IMG/VR virus record: IMGVR_UViG_3300042879_002817
Span: 1 to 20,287 of that record
Source: a virus
DNA length: 20,287 nt
Direction: 5' to 3' (one strand)
Shown here: positions 6,363-13,449 of the stretch, piece by piece
How the letters are laid out: the number at the start of each line of letters is the position of its first letter
Numbering within the stretch: position 1 is the stretch's first letter
Position numbers and translations under genes: made by a program
Notes under the pieces: model-generated
What the model was told of the DNA's origin: nothing
The model's database searches: none
The model's input: the letters and a program-made list of their open reading frames with translations, nothing else

Positions 6363-6692
6363 ATGTGGATTTTATCAATATTTAAATTTAATATTCTTAA
6401 AACTACAAACAGATCTCCAAAATGGAGACAATTAAGAAAAACTCATCTTATCAAACAGCCAAATTGTATGGTGTGTGGATCTTCTTATCGTCCTGAAGTG
6501 CATCATATTATTCCTGTACATCTTGATCCGTCAAAGGAATTAGATCCAAATAATTTAATTACTTTGTGTGATAAATACTGTCATTTTATATTTGGACACT
6601 TAATGAACTGGTGGTCTCATAATCCAGATATAATTGAAGACGCTAATATTTTTAGTTCTAAAATTTTAAAAGCAAAAGGTCAAATAAAATGA
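6363..6692 (+). CDS. HNH endonuclease
   Basis: A 109-residue protein with a compact HNH nuclease module: CMVCGS (Cys35, Cys38), EVHHIIPVHLDP (His47, His48), NNLITLCDKYCH (Asn64, Cys69, Cys73, His74). The His-His and the central Asn form the metal and catalytic site; the Cys pairs would bind a structural zinc. The family covers restriction, homing and phage packaging or recombination nucleases. The small size with little added sequence fits a free-standing phage HNH protein. It is packed between the actin-like gene and the protease gene with a 1-base gap and an ATGA overlap, unlike a recently inserted homing gene. The target is unknown; nicking at replication or packaging is one possibility. 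Confidence 0.85.
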   Translation: MWILSIFKFNILKTTNRSPKWRQLRKTHLIKQPNCMVCGSSYRPEVHHIIPVHLDPSKELDPNNLITLCDKYCHFIFGHLMNWWSHNPDIIEDANIFSSKILKAKGQIK

Positions 6693-7609
6693 GAAGAAGA
6701 GAGTGTAAACTATTACCACATATTAAACAACCAATATATGGATTTGACCCTAGGTCTGCCCAAATTCTACCATGGGCGATTAATGATTTTCATGTTCAAA
6801 AAATATGGCATAAGTCAAATGGAGATAATGTAATAGTCGCTGTTATCGATACTGGTTGCGATAGTAATCATATTGATATTAAAGAAAATATTATTAATGG
6901 ATATAATGTAATATCGCAATCTAATAATTTTTCGGATGGTAATGGTCATGGAACTCATGTTGCTGGAACCATAGCTGCTATAAATAATAATTTAGGAGTT
7001 GTTGGAATTGCGCCAAAAACAAAAATTATGCCAATAAAAGCATTGTCTGATAATGGATCAGGATCAAATAATGATGTAGCATCAGCAATAGATTATGCAG
7101 TAGAAAATGGGGCTGATATTATTACAATGTCATTAGGTTCTGATTTTCCTTCGGTTAGAATAGAAAAATCACTAATAAAAGCTCATGAAAAACTAGTAGC
7201 AGTTTTTTGTGCTGCTGGTAATAGTGGATTAAAACATGAAATTAATTTTCCAGCAAGGTATGAGCAAACAATATGTATAGGAGCAATAAATAGAGAATTA
7301 ATGCTATGCGAATTTAGTTGCTCAGGAGAATCTCTAGATTTTTTAGCTCCGGGTTCAGATATAATGAGTTGTGTACCAGGAAATAATTATGCAACCATGA
7401 GCGGGACTAGCATGGCTACACCATTTGCTGTAGGGTGCATGTCTCTATATCTTTCTTATCTTAGAAGAAATAATAATGATAATAAACTAAGAATCAACCA
7501 GAAGGATATTATAGAGCATTTTAAACAACATACTAGAAAATTAAATGATCAAGAATACACTGGAGTTAGAAGATACGAGGGATATGGAATAATAACACCA
7601 GAGATATAA
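6689..7609 (+). CDS. Intracellular-subtilisin-like serine protease (S8)
   Basis: A 306-residue subtilase with a complete triad: VIDTGCD (Asp54), GNGHGTHVAGT (His87), GTSMATPF (Ser241), and the oxyanion Asn in AAGNSG (Asn178). There is no signal peptide. The N-terminus begins RRRECKLLPHIK, close to the LIPY/F-type N-terminal extension of Bacillus intracellular subtilisins, which blocks the active site until it is trimmed. Overall length also matches that family. It therefore probably acts inside the infected cell or is packaged, rather than being secreted. Its start overlaps the HNH gene stop (ATGA), placing it at the end of the 5034-7609 operon; a weak terminator candidate follows. Possible roles are protein maturation or degradation of host or defence proteins; neither is shown by the sequence. 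Confidence 0.9.
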   Translation: MRRRECKLLPHIKQPIYGFDPRSAQILPWAINDFHVQKIWHKSNGDNVIVAVIDTGCDSNHIDIKENIINGYNVISQSNNFSDGNGHGTHVAGTIAAINNNLGVVGIAPKTKIMPIKALSDNGSGSNNDVASAIDYAVENGADIITMSLGSDFPSVRIEKSLIKAHEKLVAVFCAAGNSGLKHEINFPARYEQTICIGAINRELMLCEFSCSGESLDFLAPGSDIMSCVPGNNYATMSGTSMATPFAVGCMSLYLSYLRRNNNDNKLRINQKDIIEHFKQHTRKLNDQEYTGVRRYEGYGIITPEI

Positions 7610-7621
7610 CTTCACCCCGCT

Positions 7622-7643
7622 GCATAATATATATGCTGTTTTT
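7622..7643 (+). terminator. Weak candidate terminator
   Basis: GCATA (7622-7626) and TATGC (7632-7636) can form a five-pair hairpin with an AT loop, followed closely by TGTTTTT. The stem is short and AT-rich, so termination would be weak. Its place after the protease gene and just before a good promoter supports an operon boundary here. Confidence 0.35.
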
Positions 7644-7671
7644 ACAAAAAGTCAAGTTCCAAATTTTACGC

Positions 7672-7699
7672 TTGACATCTCGTAACTGTATGGTATCAT
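7672..7699 (+). promoter_or_regulatory. Sigma-70-type promoter
   Basis: A perfect -35 TTGACA (7672-7677), a 16-base spacer and TATCAT (7694-7699) as -10, followed by AGGAG (7706-7710) and the ATG at 7718. This is the best host-type promoter in the window and would drive the block of small genes and auxiliary enzymes that follows. Confidence 0.7.
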
Positions 7700-7717
7700 A
7701 CTCACAGGAGACAAAAA

Positions 7718-7915
7718 ATGTCTTTTACACAAGACAATTCAGACGATAGAAAAAAATACGGAAGAAACAAAATAAAATACAAGTTCCTAGATAAAAATAG
7801 GGGCCAAGACTCAGAGTCTAGAGACAAAAGCAGAATTAAAAAACAAATTAGATCAAAATTGGAAGAAATTCGTCAAGAAGAAATATGGGAGGATTGGGAG
7901 GATGAAGTATCTTGA
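7718..7915 (+). CDS. Small highly charged protein
   Basis: A 65-residue protein made mostly of Lys, Arg, Glu, Asp and Gln with no family I recognise. The first half is basic (RKKYGRNKIKYKFLDKNRG), the second helical and amphipathic, ending in IWEDWEDEVS. It is the first gene after the 7672 promoter and has a good AGGAG ribosome site eight bases upstream, so it may be an early host-takeover protein, a class that is often small and charged. It overlaps the next start by 14 bases. Function is unknown. Confidence 0.7.
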   Translation: MSFTQDNSDDRKKYGRNKIKYKFLDKNRGQDSESRDKSRIKKQIRSKLEEIRQEEIWEDWEDEVS

Positions 7916-8165
7916 AGAGATATCGCCAGGATCCTTATTCTCATGTTTTAATGATAAATTTATTTTAACATCAGATTATAGAATAAAAAAAGATTTAAAA
8001 CAGTATAGTTGTATATCTGTAACTAATGGATCAAGTAGATGGATTGAAGAAAATACTGTTGTTAACTTATTGCAGATGTATTATCAAGATGATGAGAAAA
8101 ATTTAGTTCTAGTTAAGGAATATGAACACAATGACGACTTTGACAAAAATAAAAACATTCTTTAA
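7902..8165 (+). CDS. Unrecognised small protein
   Basis: An 87-residue protein without a recognised family. It reads as a small beta-rich fold (SPGSLFSCFNDKFILTSDYR, then YSCISVTNGSSRWIEENTVVNLL) with an acidic end. No metal motif or membrane helix is seen. GGGAGG lies within the end of the preceding gene at a workable distance, so translation is coupled to it. Its last 35 bases overlap the likely start of the Cys-rich gene that follows. Co-transcribed with the 7718 gene. Confidence 0.65.
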   Translation: MKYLEEISPGSLFSCFNDKFILTSDYRIKKDLKQYSCISVTNGSSRWIEENTVVNLLQMYYQDDEKNLVLVKEYEHNDDFDKNKNIL

Positions 8166-8385
8166 GTCTTTATGGTTTCATATTTGGCTTGGATTCCCAA
8201 AATGCACATTAGAACAAATCCAGAAAAGATTCAAGATTTGCTCCGAATCGTGCGATATGTATAATACAAAGGACTCCACATGTATGATGTGTGGATGCAA
8301 TTTGAGTACAAAAAAAATTTTTTTGAATAAACTTGCTTGGGCTGATCAAGAATGCCCATTGGGTAAATGGAGGAAAGAAATATGA
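8131..8385 (+). CDS. Small Cys-rich, probably zinc-binding protein
   Basis: An 84-residue protein. The N-terminal 25 residues include a partly hydrophobic segment (FKSLWFHIWLGF). The rest holds a dense Cys array: ICSESCDMY, then STCMMCGCNL and finally ECPLGKW. The pattern of C-x3-C, C-x2-C-G-C and a terminal CPLGKW recurs in small phage proteins that are expected to bind zinc or iron in a rubredoxin-like knuckle, though I cannot name the family with certainty. An alternative ATG lies three codons upstream (8122), but AAGGAA at 8115-8120 is better spaced for 8131. The stop overlaps the macro-domain start. Function unknown; a role in nucleic acid or protein contact is plausible. Confidence 0.7.
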   Translation: MTTLTKIKTFFKSLWFHIWLGFPKCTLEQIQKRFKICSESCDMYNTKDSTCMMCGCNLSTKKIFLNKLAWADQECPLGKWRKEI

Positions 8386-8951
8386 CAACTAAATATTCTA
8401 ATACTAACAAGTCACTCAATAATATCAATATTATTAGAAATGGACAAGATATTTTTACTCAAGCATTTGCTTGCATTGAGGGCCAACATAACGGAAACAG
8501 TGTTATTATCCCGCATGTGTGCAATAATACAAATCTTTTCTCAGCAGGATTTGCCGCACAAATAGCAGAAAGATTCCCGTCCGTGAAAGAGAATTTTCAT
8601 CTTCTGGGCAAGAAAGCAAGTTTAGGAAATGTACAACATATCTTAGTAGCGCATAATAAAGCCTACGGTCATAAGTTATACATATCCAATATGATAGCCC
8701 AAAACGGTATTAGATCACCAAAAAATCTTAGACCTATTAATTATGGTTCTTTATCTCGTTGTATGGAAGATGTTAAAAACTTTGCATCACAGTTAGTAAA
8801 ACAGGACGATATTACCAAAGTGCAAATCCATGCACCTAAATTTGGGAGCGGATTAGCTGGTGGCGACTGGAATTTTATTGAAAATTTGATTGAAGATATT
8901 TGGACACCTATGGAAGTTTATATTTATTTACCAAACCATAATCAAAAATAA
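8382..8951 (+). CDS. Macro domain protein (ADP-ribose binding/processing)
   Basis: A 189-residue single macro domain. Key parts are IIPHVCNNTNLFSAGFAAQI (about 42-61), where the Asn-Asn and Gly-containing loop contact ADP-ribose, and PKFGSGLAGGDWNFIENLIE (about 152-171), the second phosphate-binding loop, in a form common in Appr-1''-p phosphatases and ADP-ribosyl hydrolases. Macro domains bind or hydrolyse ADP-ribose derivatives, including marks on proteins and DNA. In a phage this could reverse ADP-ribosylation by host defence toxins or handle ADP-ribose 1''-phosphate from RNA repair; neither is proven. GGAGG eight bases upstream fixes the start, which overlaps the previous stop in ATGA. 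A longer in-frame version is rejected for that reason. Confidence 0.85.
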   Translation: MTTKYSNTNKSLNNINIIRNGQDIFTQAFACIEGQHNGNSVIIPHVCNNTNLFSAGFAAQIAERFPSVKENFHLLGKKASLGNVQHILVAHNKAYGHKLYISNMIAQNGIRSPKNLRPINYGSLSRCMEDVKNFASQLVKQDDITKVQIHAPKFGSGLAGGDWNFIENLIEDIWTPMEVYIYLPNHNQK

Positions 8952-8952
8952 T

Positions 8953-9078
8953 ATGTTAGAATTACTATTTTCGCTGGCTATAATCTGTGGTCTGATAGAC
9001 GGATTAAGCCAATTGCATAACCCATCAAAAAAACAATACAGAGAATCTAAGAATTTATTAGACTGTTTATTTAGATAA
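8953..9078 (+). CDS. Tiny putative membrane protein
   Basis: A 41-residue reading frame starting one base after the macro-domain stop and ending one base before the next gene. The first half, MLELLFSLAIICGLIDGLS, is hydrophobic enough for one membrane helix; the second half is polar and basic. It fills the gap exactly, which argues that it is real, but no ribosome site is obvious. It does not resemble a family I know. Confidence 0.5.
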   Translation: MLELLFSLAIICGLIDGLSQLHNPSKKQYRESKNLLDCLFR

Positions 9079-9079
9079 A

Positions 9080-9628
9080 ATGACTACCTGTAGATTAAAG
9101 CATCAAAGATGTTATTTAGCTGGAGCTATTGATAGAGTTCCAGACAGAGGCACACAATGGAGAGACTATATTACTCCATTTTTAGAAAGTTTAGGGGTCG
9201 AGGTATTTAATCCTCTTAAAAAACCAACTAATTTAGGTGCTGAAGACGAATCAATAGCGTCGTATAAAAAAAGACTGAAAGAAAAAAAAGACTACGACAC
9301 TCTATCAGAATTAATGAAAACAATTAGATCCGTAGACCTAAGAATGGTAGACGTTAGTGATTTTTTAATTGTAAATCTAGATATAGACACCCATCCATGC
9401 GGAACTCTGGAAGAAATTTTTTGGGCAAACAGACAAAAGAAACCAATATTAATTCATATGGTACAGGGAAAAATATCAGCACCCGATTGGCTATTCGGAA
9501 CTATACCGCATCAACTAATATTTAATGACTGGAAAGAAATGATGTCATATCTTTTAGATATCAATAATAATTACAATACTCAGAACATAACCAATAATAG
9601 ATGGGTGTTTTTTAACCATAAAGGATAA
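9080..9628 (+). CDS. Nucleoside 2-deoxyribosyltransferase-like protein
   Basis: A 182-residue protein with the Rossmann-like layout of nucleoside 2-deoxyribosyltransferases. CYLAGAIDRVPDRGTQWRD (11-29) forms the first nucleotide loop, MVDVSDFLIVNLD (89-101) the second strand with its Asp, and HPCGTLEEIFWANRQKKPIL (105-124) the active-site helix with a Glu (111 or 112) in the position of the catalytic nucleophile. Known members move deoxyribose between bases or hydrolyse the N-glycosidic bond. In phages, related proteins occur in nucleotide salvage; some TIR- and MazG-linked defence systems also use relatives. The 50-residue Lys/Glu segment after the first motif is an insertion. Neighbours (macro domain, GMP reductase) fit nucleotide or NAD-related metabolism. 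Substrate unknown. Confidence 0.72.
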   Translation: MTTCRLKHQRCYLAGAIDRVPDRGTQWRDYITPFLESLGVEVFNPLKKPTNLGAEDESIASYKKRLKEKKDYDTLSELMKTIRSVDLRMVDVSDFLIVNLDIDTHPCGTLEEIFWANRQKKPILIHMVQGKISAPDWLFGTIPHQLIFNDWKEMMSYLLDINNNYNTQNITNNRWVFFNHKG

Positions 9629-9632
9629 TATA

Positions 9633-10103
9633 ATGTCAGAACATCAAAAGTTTACCCCATCTGTAACATCAGTTAGTCAAGCAGAAAAAAAAGATATTCT
9701 TTTTTCTTCAAAAAATTTATCGGTTAGGCCATCTCAGATTCATGGAATAGGTGTTTTTGCAGACAAGGATTTTTATCCAGAAGAAACTGTTGAAGTTTTT
9801 CCTATAATACCATTATCTTTTCGTACGCATTACCAAGGAGACGCCAGGGTATTAGATTACTCTGCTGTAAAATATTGTGAGTGTGAAGAATGCAAGAAAC
9901 ATGGCTATGTTATATTTATGAGATTCGGATATGGTGGAATATATAATCATCAAGATAAACCAAATGCTAAATTATTTATCGATTACGGTGATTATTATGG
10001 AAAGTGCATAGCTGATAGTCATATTAAAGCTGGTGATGAGATTTTTATAGACTATGGGCCTAACTATATATTTAGAGAAGGAAAGAATTCCATTAGAGAA
10101 TAA
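9633..10103 (+). CDS. SET domain protein (putative protein-lysine methyltransferase)
   Basis: A 156-residue protein that is almost only a SET domain. It begins with a typical strand SQIHGIGVFADKDF (34-47), then has GGIYNHQDKPNA (101-112), where Asn105-His106 contacts S-adenosylmethionine, and ends with IKAGDEIFIDYGPNY (131-145), where Tyr141 completes the active site. A Cys pair cluster YCECEEC (81-87) lies in the insert and might bind metal. SET enzymes methylate lysines; bacterial and viral versions act on ribosomal, chromatin-like or other proteins. The target here is not evident. AAGGA seven bases upstream supports the start. It sits between the deoxyribosyltransferase-like gene and GMP reductase with gaps of four and five bases. 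Confidence 0.85.
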   Translation: MSEHQKFTPSVTSVSQAEKKDILFSSKNLSVRPSQIHGIGVFADKDFYPEETVEVFPIIPLSFRTHYQGDARVLDYSAVKYCECEECKKHGYVIFMRFGYGGIYNHQDKPNAKLFIDYGDYYGKCIADSHIKAGDEIFIDYGPNYIFREGKNSIRE

Positions 10104-10108
10104 GAATT

Positions 10109-11245
10109 ATGCAAAAAATTATTAATGGCACAAAATTAAATTTTGATGATGTTCTTATCAGGCCTAAAAGATCCAGGCTAGGAAGCAGAGCAGAAGTTTC
10201 TTTAACCAGAACATTTAAGTTTTTACACTCTAATAGGTCATTATCTTGCGTTCCTTTATTCGCAGCGAATATGGACACAACCGGCACATTTGCTATGGCA
10301 AACGAGTTAAATAAATACGAATGTTTAACCTGTTTACATAAGCACTATACAGTAGAAAATTTTGTAGAGTTTTATAATGCATTACAATATACAAATCATA
10401 TTTTTTATTCTACGGGTATCAATAAAAATGACATAGACAAACTTAATCAAGTATGTTTTGGGCTACAAAATCTGGGATCTAGATTCCCGAATATATGTAT
10501 TGATGTTGCTAACGGATACAGTGAAAAATTTGTTAAAGCAGTTAGACACATTAGAGATTTGTATCCAGAAGTAATTATTATGGCAGGAAATGTTGTCACA
10601 CCAGAAATGGTTGAAGAATTATTGCTTCATGGTGGTGTGGATATAGTCAAAGTTGGTATAGGATCAGGCAGTGTTTGCACCACGAGATTAAAAACCGGGA
10701 TAGGATACCCTCAACTAAGTGCTGTAATGGAATGCGCCGATGCTGCACATGGATTAGGGGGTCATATTTGTAGCGACGGGGGATGTAAAATTGTTGCAGA
10801 TATCTGCAAAGCTTTTGGCGGAAATAGTGACTTTGTTATGCTTGGTGGAATGTTGGCCGGAACAGATTGCTGCGAAGGAGAATGGGAATATGAATATCGT
10901 AGAGCCATAGTTGATAACAGCGGTAAAGTTCTACAAGAACAATGGGGACTTGCTGATCATGGATACAATACATCAACAGATAAAAGAAAAAGATCACTCA
11001 AGTTTTACGGCATGAGTAGTAAGGAAGCCATGAATAAACATAATGGCGGAGTTGCTGAATATAGAACTAGTGAAGGCAAATGTGTGTCAATCCCCTACAA
11101 AGGAACAACAGAGGATACAATAAAAGATATTTTAGGAGGACTAAGAAGTTCTTGCACATATATAGGAGCAGAAAATATAAAAGATTTTGGTAAAAAAACA
11201 ACTTTTATAATAGTTAATGATACTCATAATAGGATTTTCATATAA
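10109..11245 (+). CDS. guaC: GMP reductase
   Basis: A 378-residue enzyme of the IMPDH/GMP reductase family. The N-terminus KLNFDDVLIRPKRS and the loop VGIGSGSVCTTRLKTGIGYP with catalytic Cys190 are diagnostic. The region ICSDGGCKIVADICKAFGG binds phosphate. The C-terminal part, with SLKFYGMSSKEAMNKHNGG and ILGGLRSSCTYIGA, matches GMP reductase; the TGVGYPQ-type sequence after the Cys loop favours it over IMPDH, and no CBS domains are present. GuaC converts GMP to IMP with NADPH, releasing ammonia, so it would route guanine nucleotides toward IMP and adenine nucleotides during infection. Length is that of typical GuaC (about 345) plus a few insertions. The next gene overlaps its stop by one base (TAATG). 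Confidence 0.93.
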   Translation: MQKIINGTKLNFDDVLIRPKRSRLGSRAEVSLTRTFKFLHSNRSLSCVPLFAANMDTTGTFAMANELNKYECLTCLHKHYTVENFVEFYNALQYTNHIFYSTGINKNDIDKLNQVCFGLQNLGSRFPNICIDVANGYSEKFVKAVRHIRDLYPEVIIMAGNVVTPEMVEELLLHGGVDIVKVGIGSGSVCTTRLKTGIGYPQLSAVMECADAAHGLGGHICSDGGCKIVADICKAFGGNSDFVMLGGMLAGTDCCEGEWEYEYRRAIVDNSGKVLQEQWGLADHGYNTSTDKRKRSLKFYGMSSKEAMNKHNGGVAEYRTSEGKCVSIPYKGTTEDTIKDILGGLRSSCTYIGAENIKDFGKKTTFIIVNDTHNRIFI

Positions 11246-12315
11246 TGTTACAAATATTTGCTCCAATAGGTTATACTGGTTACGGATATGCTAGTATCAA
11301 TATACTAAAGTCCTTTCTGAAAAAGGCCACCTCAGATAAACAAATATCTCTGTTGCCTATAGGTCAACCACATATAGATAATCAATTAGACGTAGATCTA
11401 ATAAAATTATGTTTAGCTAATCAAGTATCTATGCCATATAATACTCCAGTATTAAAAATTTGGCATCAGTTCCAACTATTAGAAAGAATAGGCAGTGGTA
11501 AATATACTGCTTTTCCATTTTTTGAACTTGATAAATTTTCTACAAATGATATTTATCATCTTAATTTTCCTGATCATCTTATTGTTTCTTGTGAGTGGGC
11601 AAAGAATGTATTACTAAATAATCAAATTAAAAAACCAATATCCGTTGCGCCTCTTGGTGTTGATACTACCATCTTTCATCCAGTAGATGCGAAACAGACA
11701 AACAATTATGTTTTTTGCACGATTGGAAAATGGGAAAAGAGAAAAGCCCATGATACAATTATTGATTGTTTTAATAAAGCTTTTAGTCCTAATGATAACG
11801 TAGAACTATGGCTATTAACTCATAATGGATTTTTAAACCAACAAGAAGAACAAGTATGGCTGAATCTTGTACAACAATCAAAACTAAGCAATAAAATTAA
11901 AGTATTCCCTAGGCTTCCATCTCATAAAGATGTCGCAGAGATTATATCTTACTCTAATTGCGGTATTTATATTTCTCGTGGAGAGGGATGGAATATGGAA
12001 TTATTGGAAACTATGGCTATGAATAAACCAGTGATAGTCTCAAATTATTCTGCTCACACAGAATATTGTACTAATGACAATAGTTATTTAATAGACATTG
12101 AAGAAACAGAACTAGCAATAGATAACAAATGGTTCTTTGGAAACAATGATGCCCATTGGGCAAAACTTGAAAAAAAACAAATAGATCAAACAATAGACTA
12201 CATGAGATACGTCTATTCTAATGAAATTAATAATAATCTAAATGGGGTAAAAACCGCTGAAAAATACTCCTGGGATAATACTGTTGATCAAATTTCTAAA
12301 GTTGTCCTAGAATAG
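11245..12315 (+). CDS. GT4-family glycosyltransferase
   Basis: A 356-residue GT-B fold glycosyltransferase. The N-terminal domain opens with LQIFAPIGYTGYGYASIN, including the Gly-rich acceptor loop. The C-terminal Rossmann domain has FCTIGKWEKRKAHDTIID (about 155-172) and the donor-binding motif GEGWNMELLETMAMNKPVIV, where Glu246 and Glu254 make the E-x7-E of GT4 enzymes. No membrane segment is present, so it acts in the cytoplasm. Such phage enzymes modify DNA bases, proteins or envelope sugars; which applies here is not shown. It overlaps the GMP reductase stop by one base and is the last gene before a promoter-like gap, so it ends an operon. Confidence 0.87.
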   Translation: MLQIFAPIGYTGYGYASINILKSFLKKATSDKQISLLPIGQPHIDNQLDVDLIKLCLANQVSMPYNTPVLKIWHQFQLLERIGSGKYTAFPFFELDKFSTNDIYHLNFPDHLIVSCEWAKNVLLNNQIKKPISVAPLGVDTTIFHPVDAKQTNNYVFCTIGKWEKRKAHDTIIDCFNKAFSPNDNVELWLLTHNGFLNQQEEQVWLNLVQQSKLSNKIKVFPRLPSHKDVAEIISYSNCGIYISRGEGWNMELLETMAMNKPVIVSNYSAHTEYCTNDNSYLIDIEETELAIDNKWFFGNNDAHWAKLEKKQIDQTIDYMRYVYSNEINNNLNGVKTAEKYSWDNTVDQISKVVLE

Positions 12316-12384
12316 TAGCAACATCTCTGAAATAGGGCTAATTTTTTGGTGTAAAAATAGTATAATCTTATTAAGGAGAAATAT
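12316..12384 (+). promoter_or_regulatory. Promoter-like gap before head-associated gene
   Basis: The gap contains GGTGTAAAAATAG (12348-12360) directly joined to a consensus -10 TATAAT (12361-12366). No good -35 lies 17 bases upstream (CTAATT). AAGGAG then precedes the ATG at 12385 by about eight bases. This could be a phage-specific promoter that uses GGTGTA, or a weak host promoter. Confidence 0.5.
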
Positions 12385-12900
12385 ATGCCCATACCATCCC
12401 CAGAAACAAATGAAGATAGTCAGAAATTTATTGCTCGCTGTATGGGCAATGAAACTATGAAGAAAGACTATCCAAGTACACAACAAAGAGTGGCTATATG
12501 TATTAGTCAAACTAAGAAAAAGGGTCAAAATTGTCTTATCCAAGATGTTCATAATCAATTATTAGCAAATAATTGTGAATGGGATGATGAATGGGATGAG
12601 TTTACATGGGAAGTAGAGTGCGGAACAATATATGACGAAGACAATAATGTTATAGCTTCGGAATATCAAGGTAAAAAAGTTACACTAAACAAACCATTTA
12701 GAACTCCAGATGGTCCTAAAAAATTTAGCGTATACGTAAAAAATGAAAAAGGAAATGTTGTTAAAGTAAATTTTGGCGATCCGAATATGAAAATTAAAAA
12801 GAATATTCCAGAGCGTCGAAGAAGTTTTAGAGCAAGGCACAACTGTGATAATCCTGGCCCAAAATGGAAAGCAAGATATTGGTCTTGCAAGGCATGGTGA
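12385..12900 (+). CDS. Putative head/scaffold-associated phage protein
   Basis: A 171-residue protein built from two modules often seen in phage head and prohead proteins. The N-terminal module (MPIPSPETNEDSQKFIARCM to RVAICISQ, about 1-52) recurs at the start of phage prohead protease or scaffold proteins. The C-terminal module (about 125-171) has VVKVNFGDPNMKIKKNIPER and FRARHNCDNPG to WSCKAW, a compact Cys/aromatic motif also recurrent in phage capsid-region polyproteins. The acidic DEWDEFTWEVE region lies between them. I recognise the modules but not a biochemical function, so the head assignment is inference. Its own promoter-like gap and strong AAGGAG ribosome site suggest regulated, efficient expression. 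The following gene begins 47 bases later. Confidence 0.68.
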   Translation: MPIPSPETNEDSQKFIARCMGNETMKKDYPSTQQRVAICISQTKKKGQNCLIQDVHNQLLANNCEWDDEWDEFTWEVECGTIYDEDNNVIASEYQGKKVTLNKPFRTPDGPKKFSVYVKNEKGNVVKVNFGDPNMKIKKNIPERRRSFRARHNCDNPGPKWKARYWSCKAW

Positions 12901-12946
12901 TACTATGGATATAGAGAATCTACTGAATAAATACGAGGTTTCTAAA

Positions 12947-13447
12947 ATGAACGACAAATCAATTTCACAAGAAGTTACTGGGTATTCTAGTGACACCGTT
13001 ATAGAATTATTAAAACAATCCCTAAATATTCACTGGCAGCAGACCACATCATTAACAGCACAAGCTGTACATCTAGAACGCTGGGGATATAAAAAACTAG
13101 CAGCAGTTTTGTTGGCCGATGCCATAGAAGAACAACAACACGCTGCTGTTAATCTTAAAAGACTTGAGTTTTTTGATATTGATTATCAACCTCTATCTGT
13201 AAATCCTCCATCATGGACTCGCCATGATATGGTAGCTATGATTAGATATAATCTTAATTCAGTTAGACAAGCCGCTGCTACTGAAAGAGAAACTATTACA
13301 GCTGCTCGTGCAGTAGGAGATGAATTAACAGCCAATACTATGATTCCATTACTACAAGGTAGCGAGAAAGGTATTGAATTATACGAAAGCTATTTGAAGC
13401 TCATTGAACAACTGGGATTAGAAAATTTCTTAACTCTACAGGTATAA
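12947..13447 (+). CDS. Ferritin-like (bacterioferritin-fold) protein
   Basis: A 166-residue, all-helical protein. The end of the first helix (AVHLERWGYKKLA), the second (IEEQQHAAVNLKRLEFF, with Glu62 and His65) and the last part (MIPLLQGSEKGIELYESYLK to IEQLG) align by eye with bacterioferritin. The second helix keeps the Glu and His of the diiron site, but the Glu of helix 1 appears as His, the haem Met as Gln, and the ligands of the last helices as Ser and Gly. It may thus keep the cage fold and lack normal ferroxidase activity. Two in-frame ATGs lie upstream (12845, 12905); GAGG about nine bases before 12947 favours this one, although the start remains uncertain. It might store or bind metal or have been reused as a structural protein. 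Confidence 0.66.
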   Translation: MNDKSISQEVTGYSSDTVIELLKQSLNIHWQQTTSLTAQAVHLERWGYKKLAAVLLADAIEEQQHAAVNLKRLEFFDIDYQPLSVNPPSWTRHDMVAMIRYNLNSVRQAAATERETITAARAVGDELTANTMIPLLQGSEKGIELYESYLKLIEQLGLENFLTLQV

Positions 13448-13449
13448 CT

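Noticed and set aside
6363-6692. HNH gene as an intron-borne or recently inserted homing endonuclease
   Set aside because: It is joined by a one-base gap and an ATGA overlap within an operon, with no broken gene or intron structure around it.
12316-12347. Terminator after the GT4 gene (TAGC...GCTA followed by a T-run)
   Set aside because: The stem has only four pairs with a large loop; not convincing.
12845-12946. N-terminal extension of the ferritin-like protein
   Set aside because: It lies partly within the previous gene, and GAGG is well placed for ATG 12947. ATG 12905 remains possible.
12666-12996. Minus-strand frames opposite the head-associated and ferritin-like genes
   Set aside because: They mirror strongly coding plus-strand genes and have hydrophobic composition typical of antisense readings.
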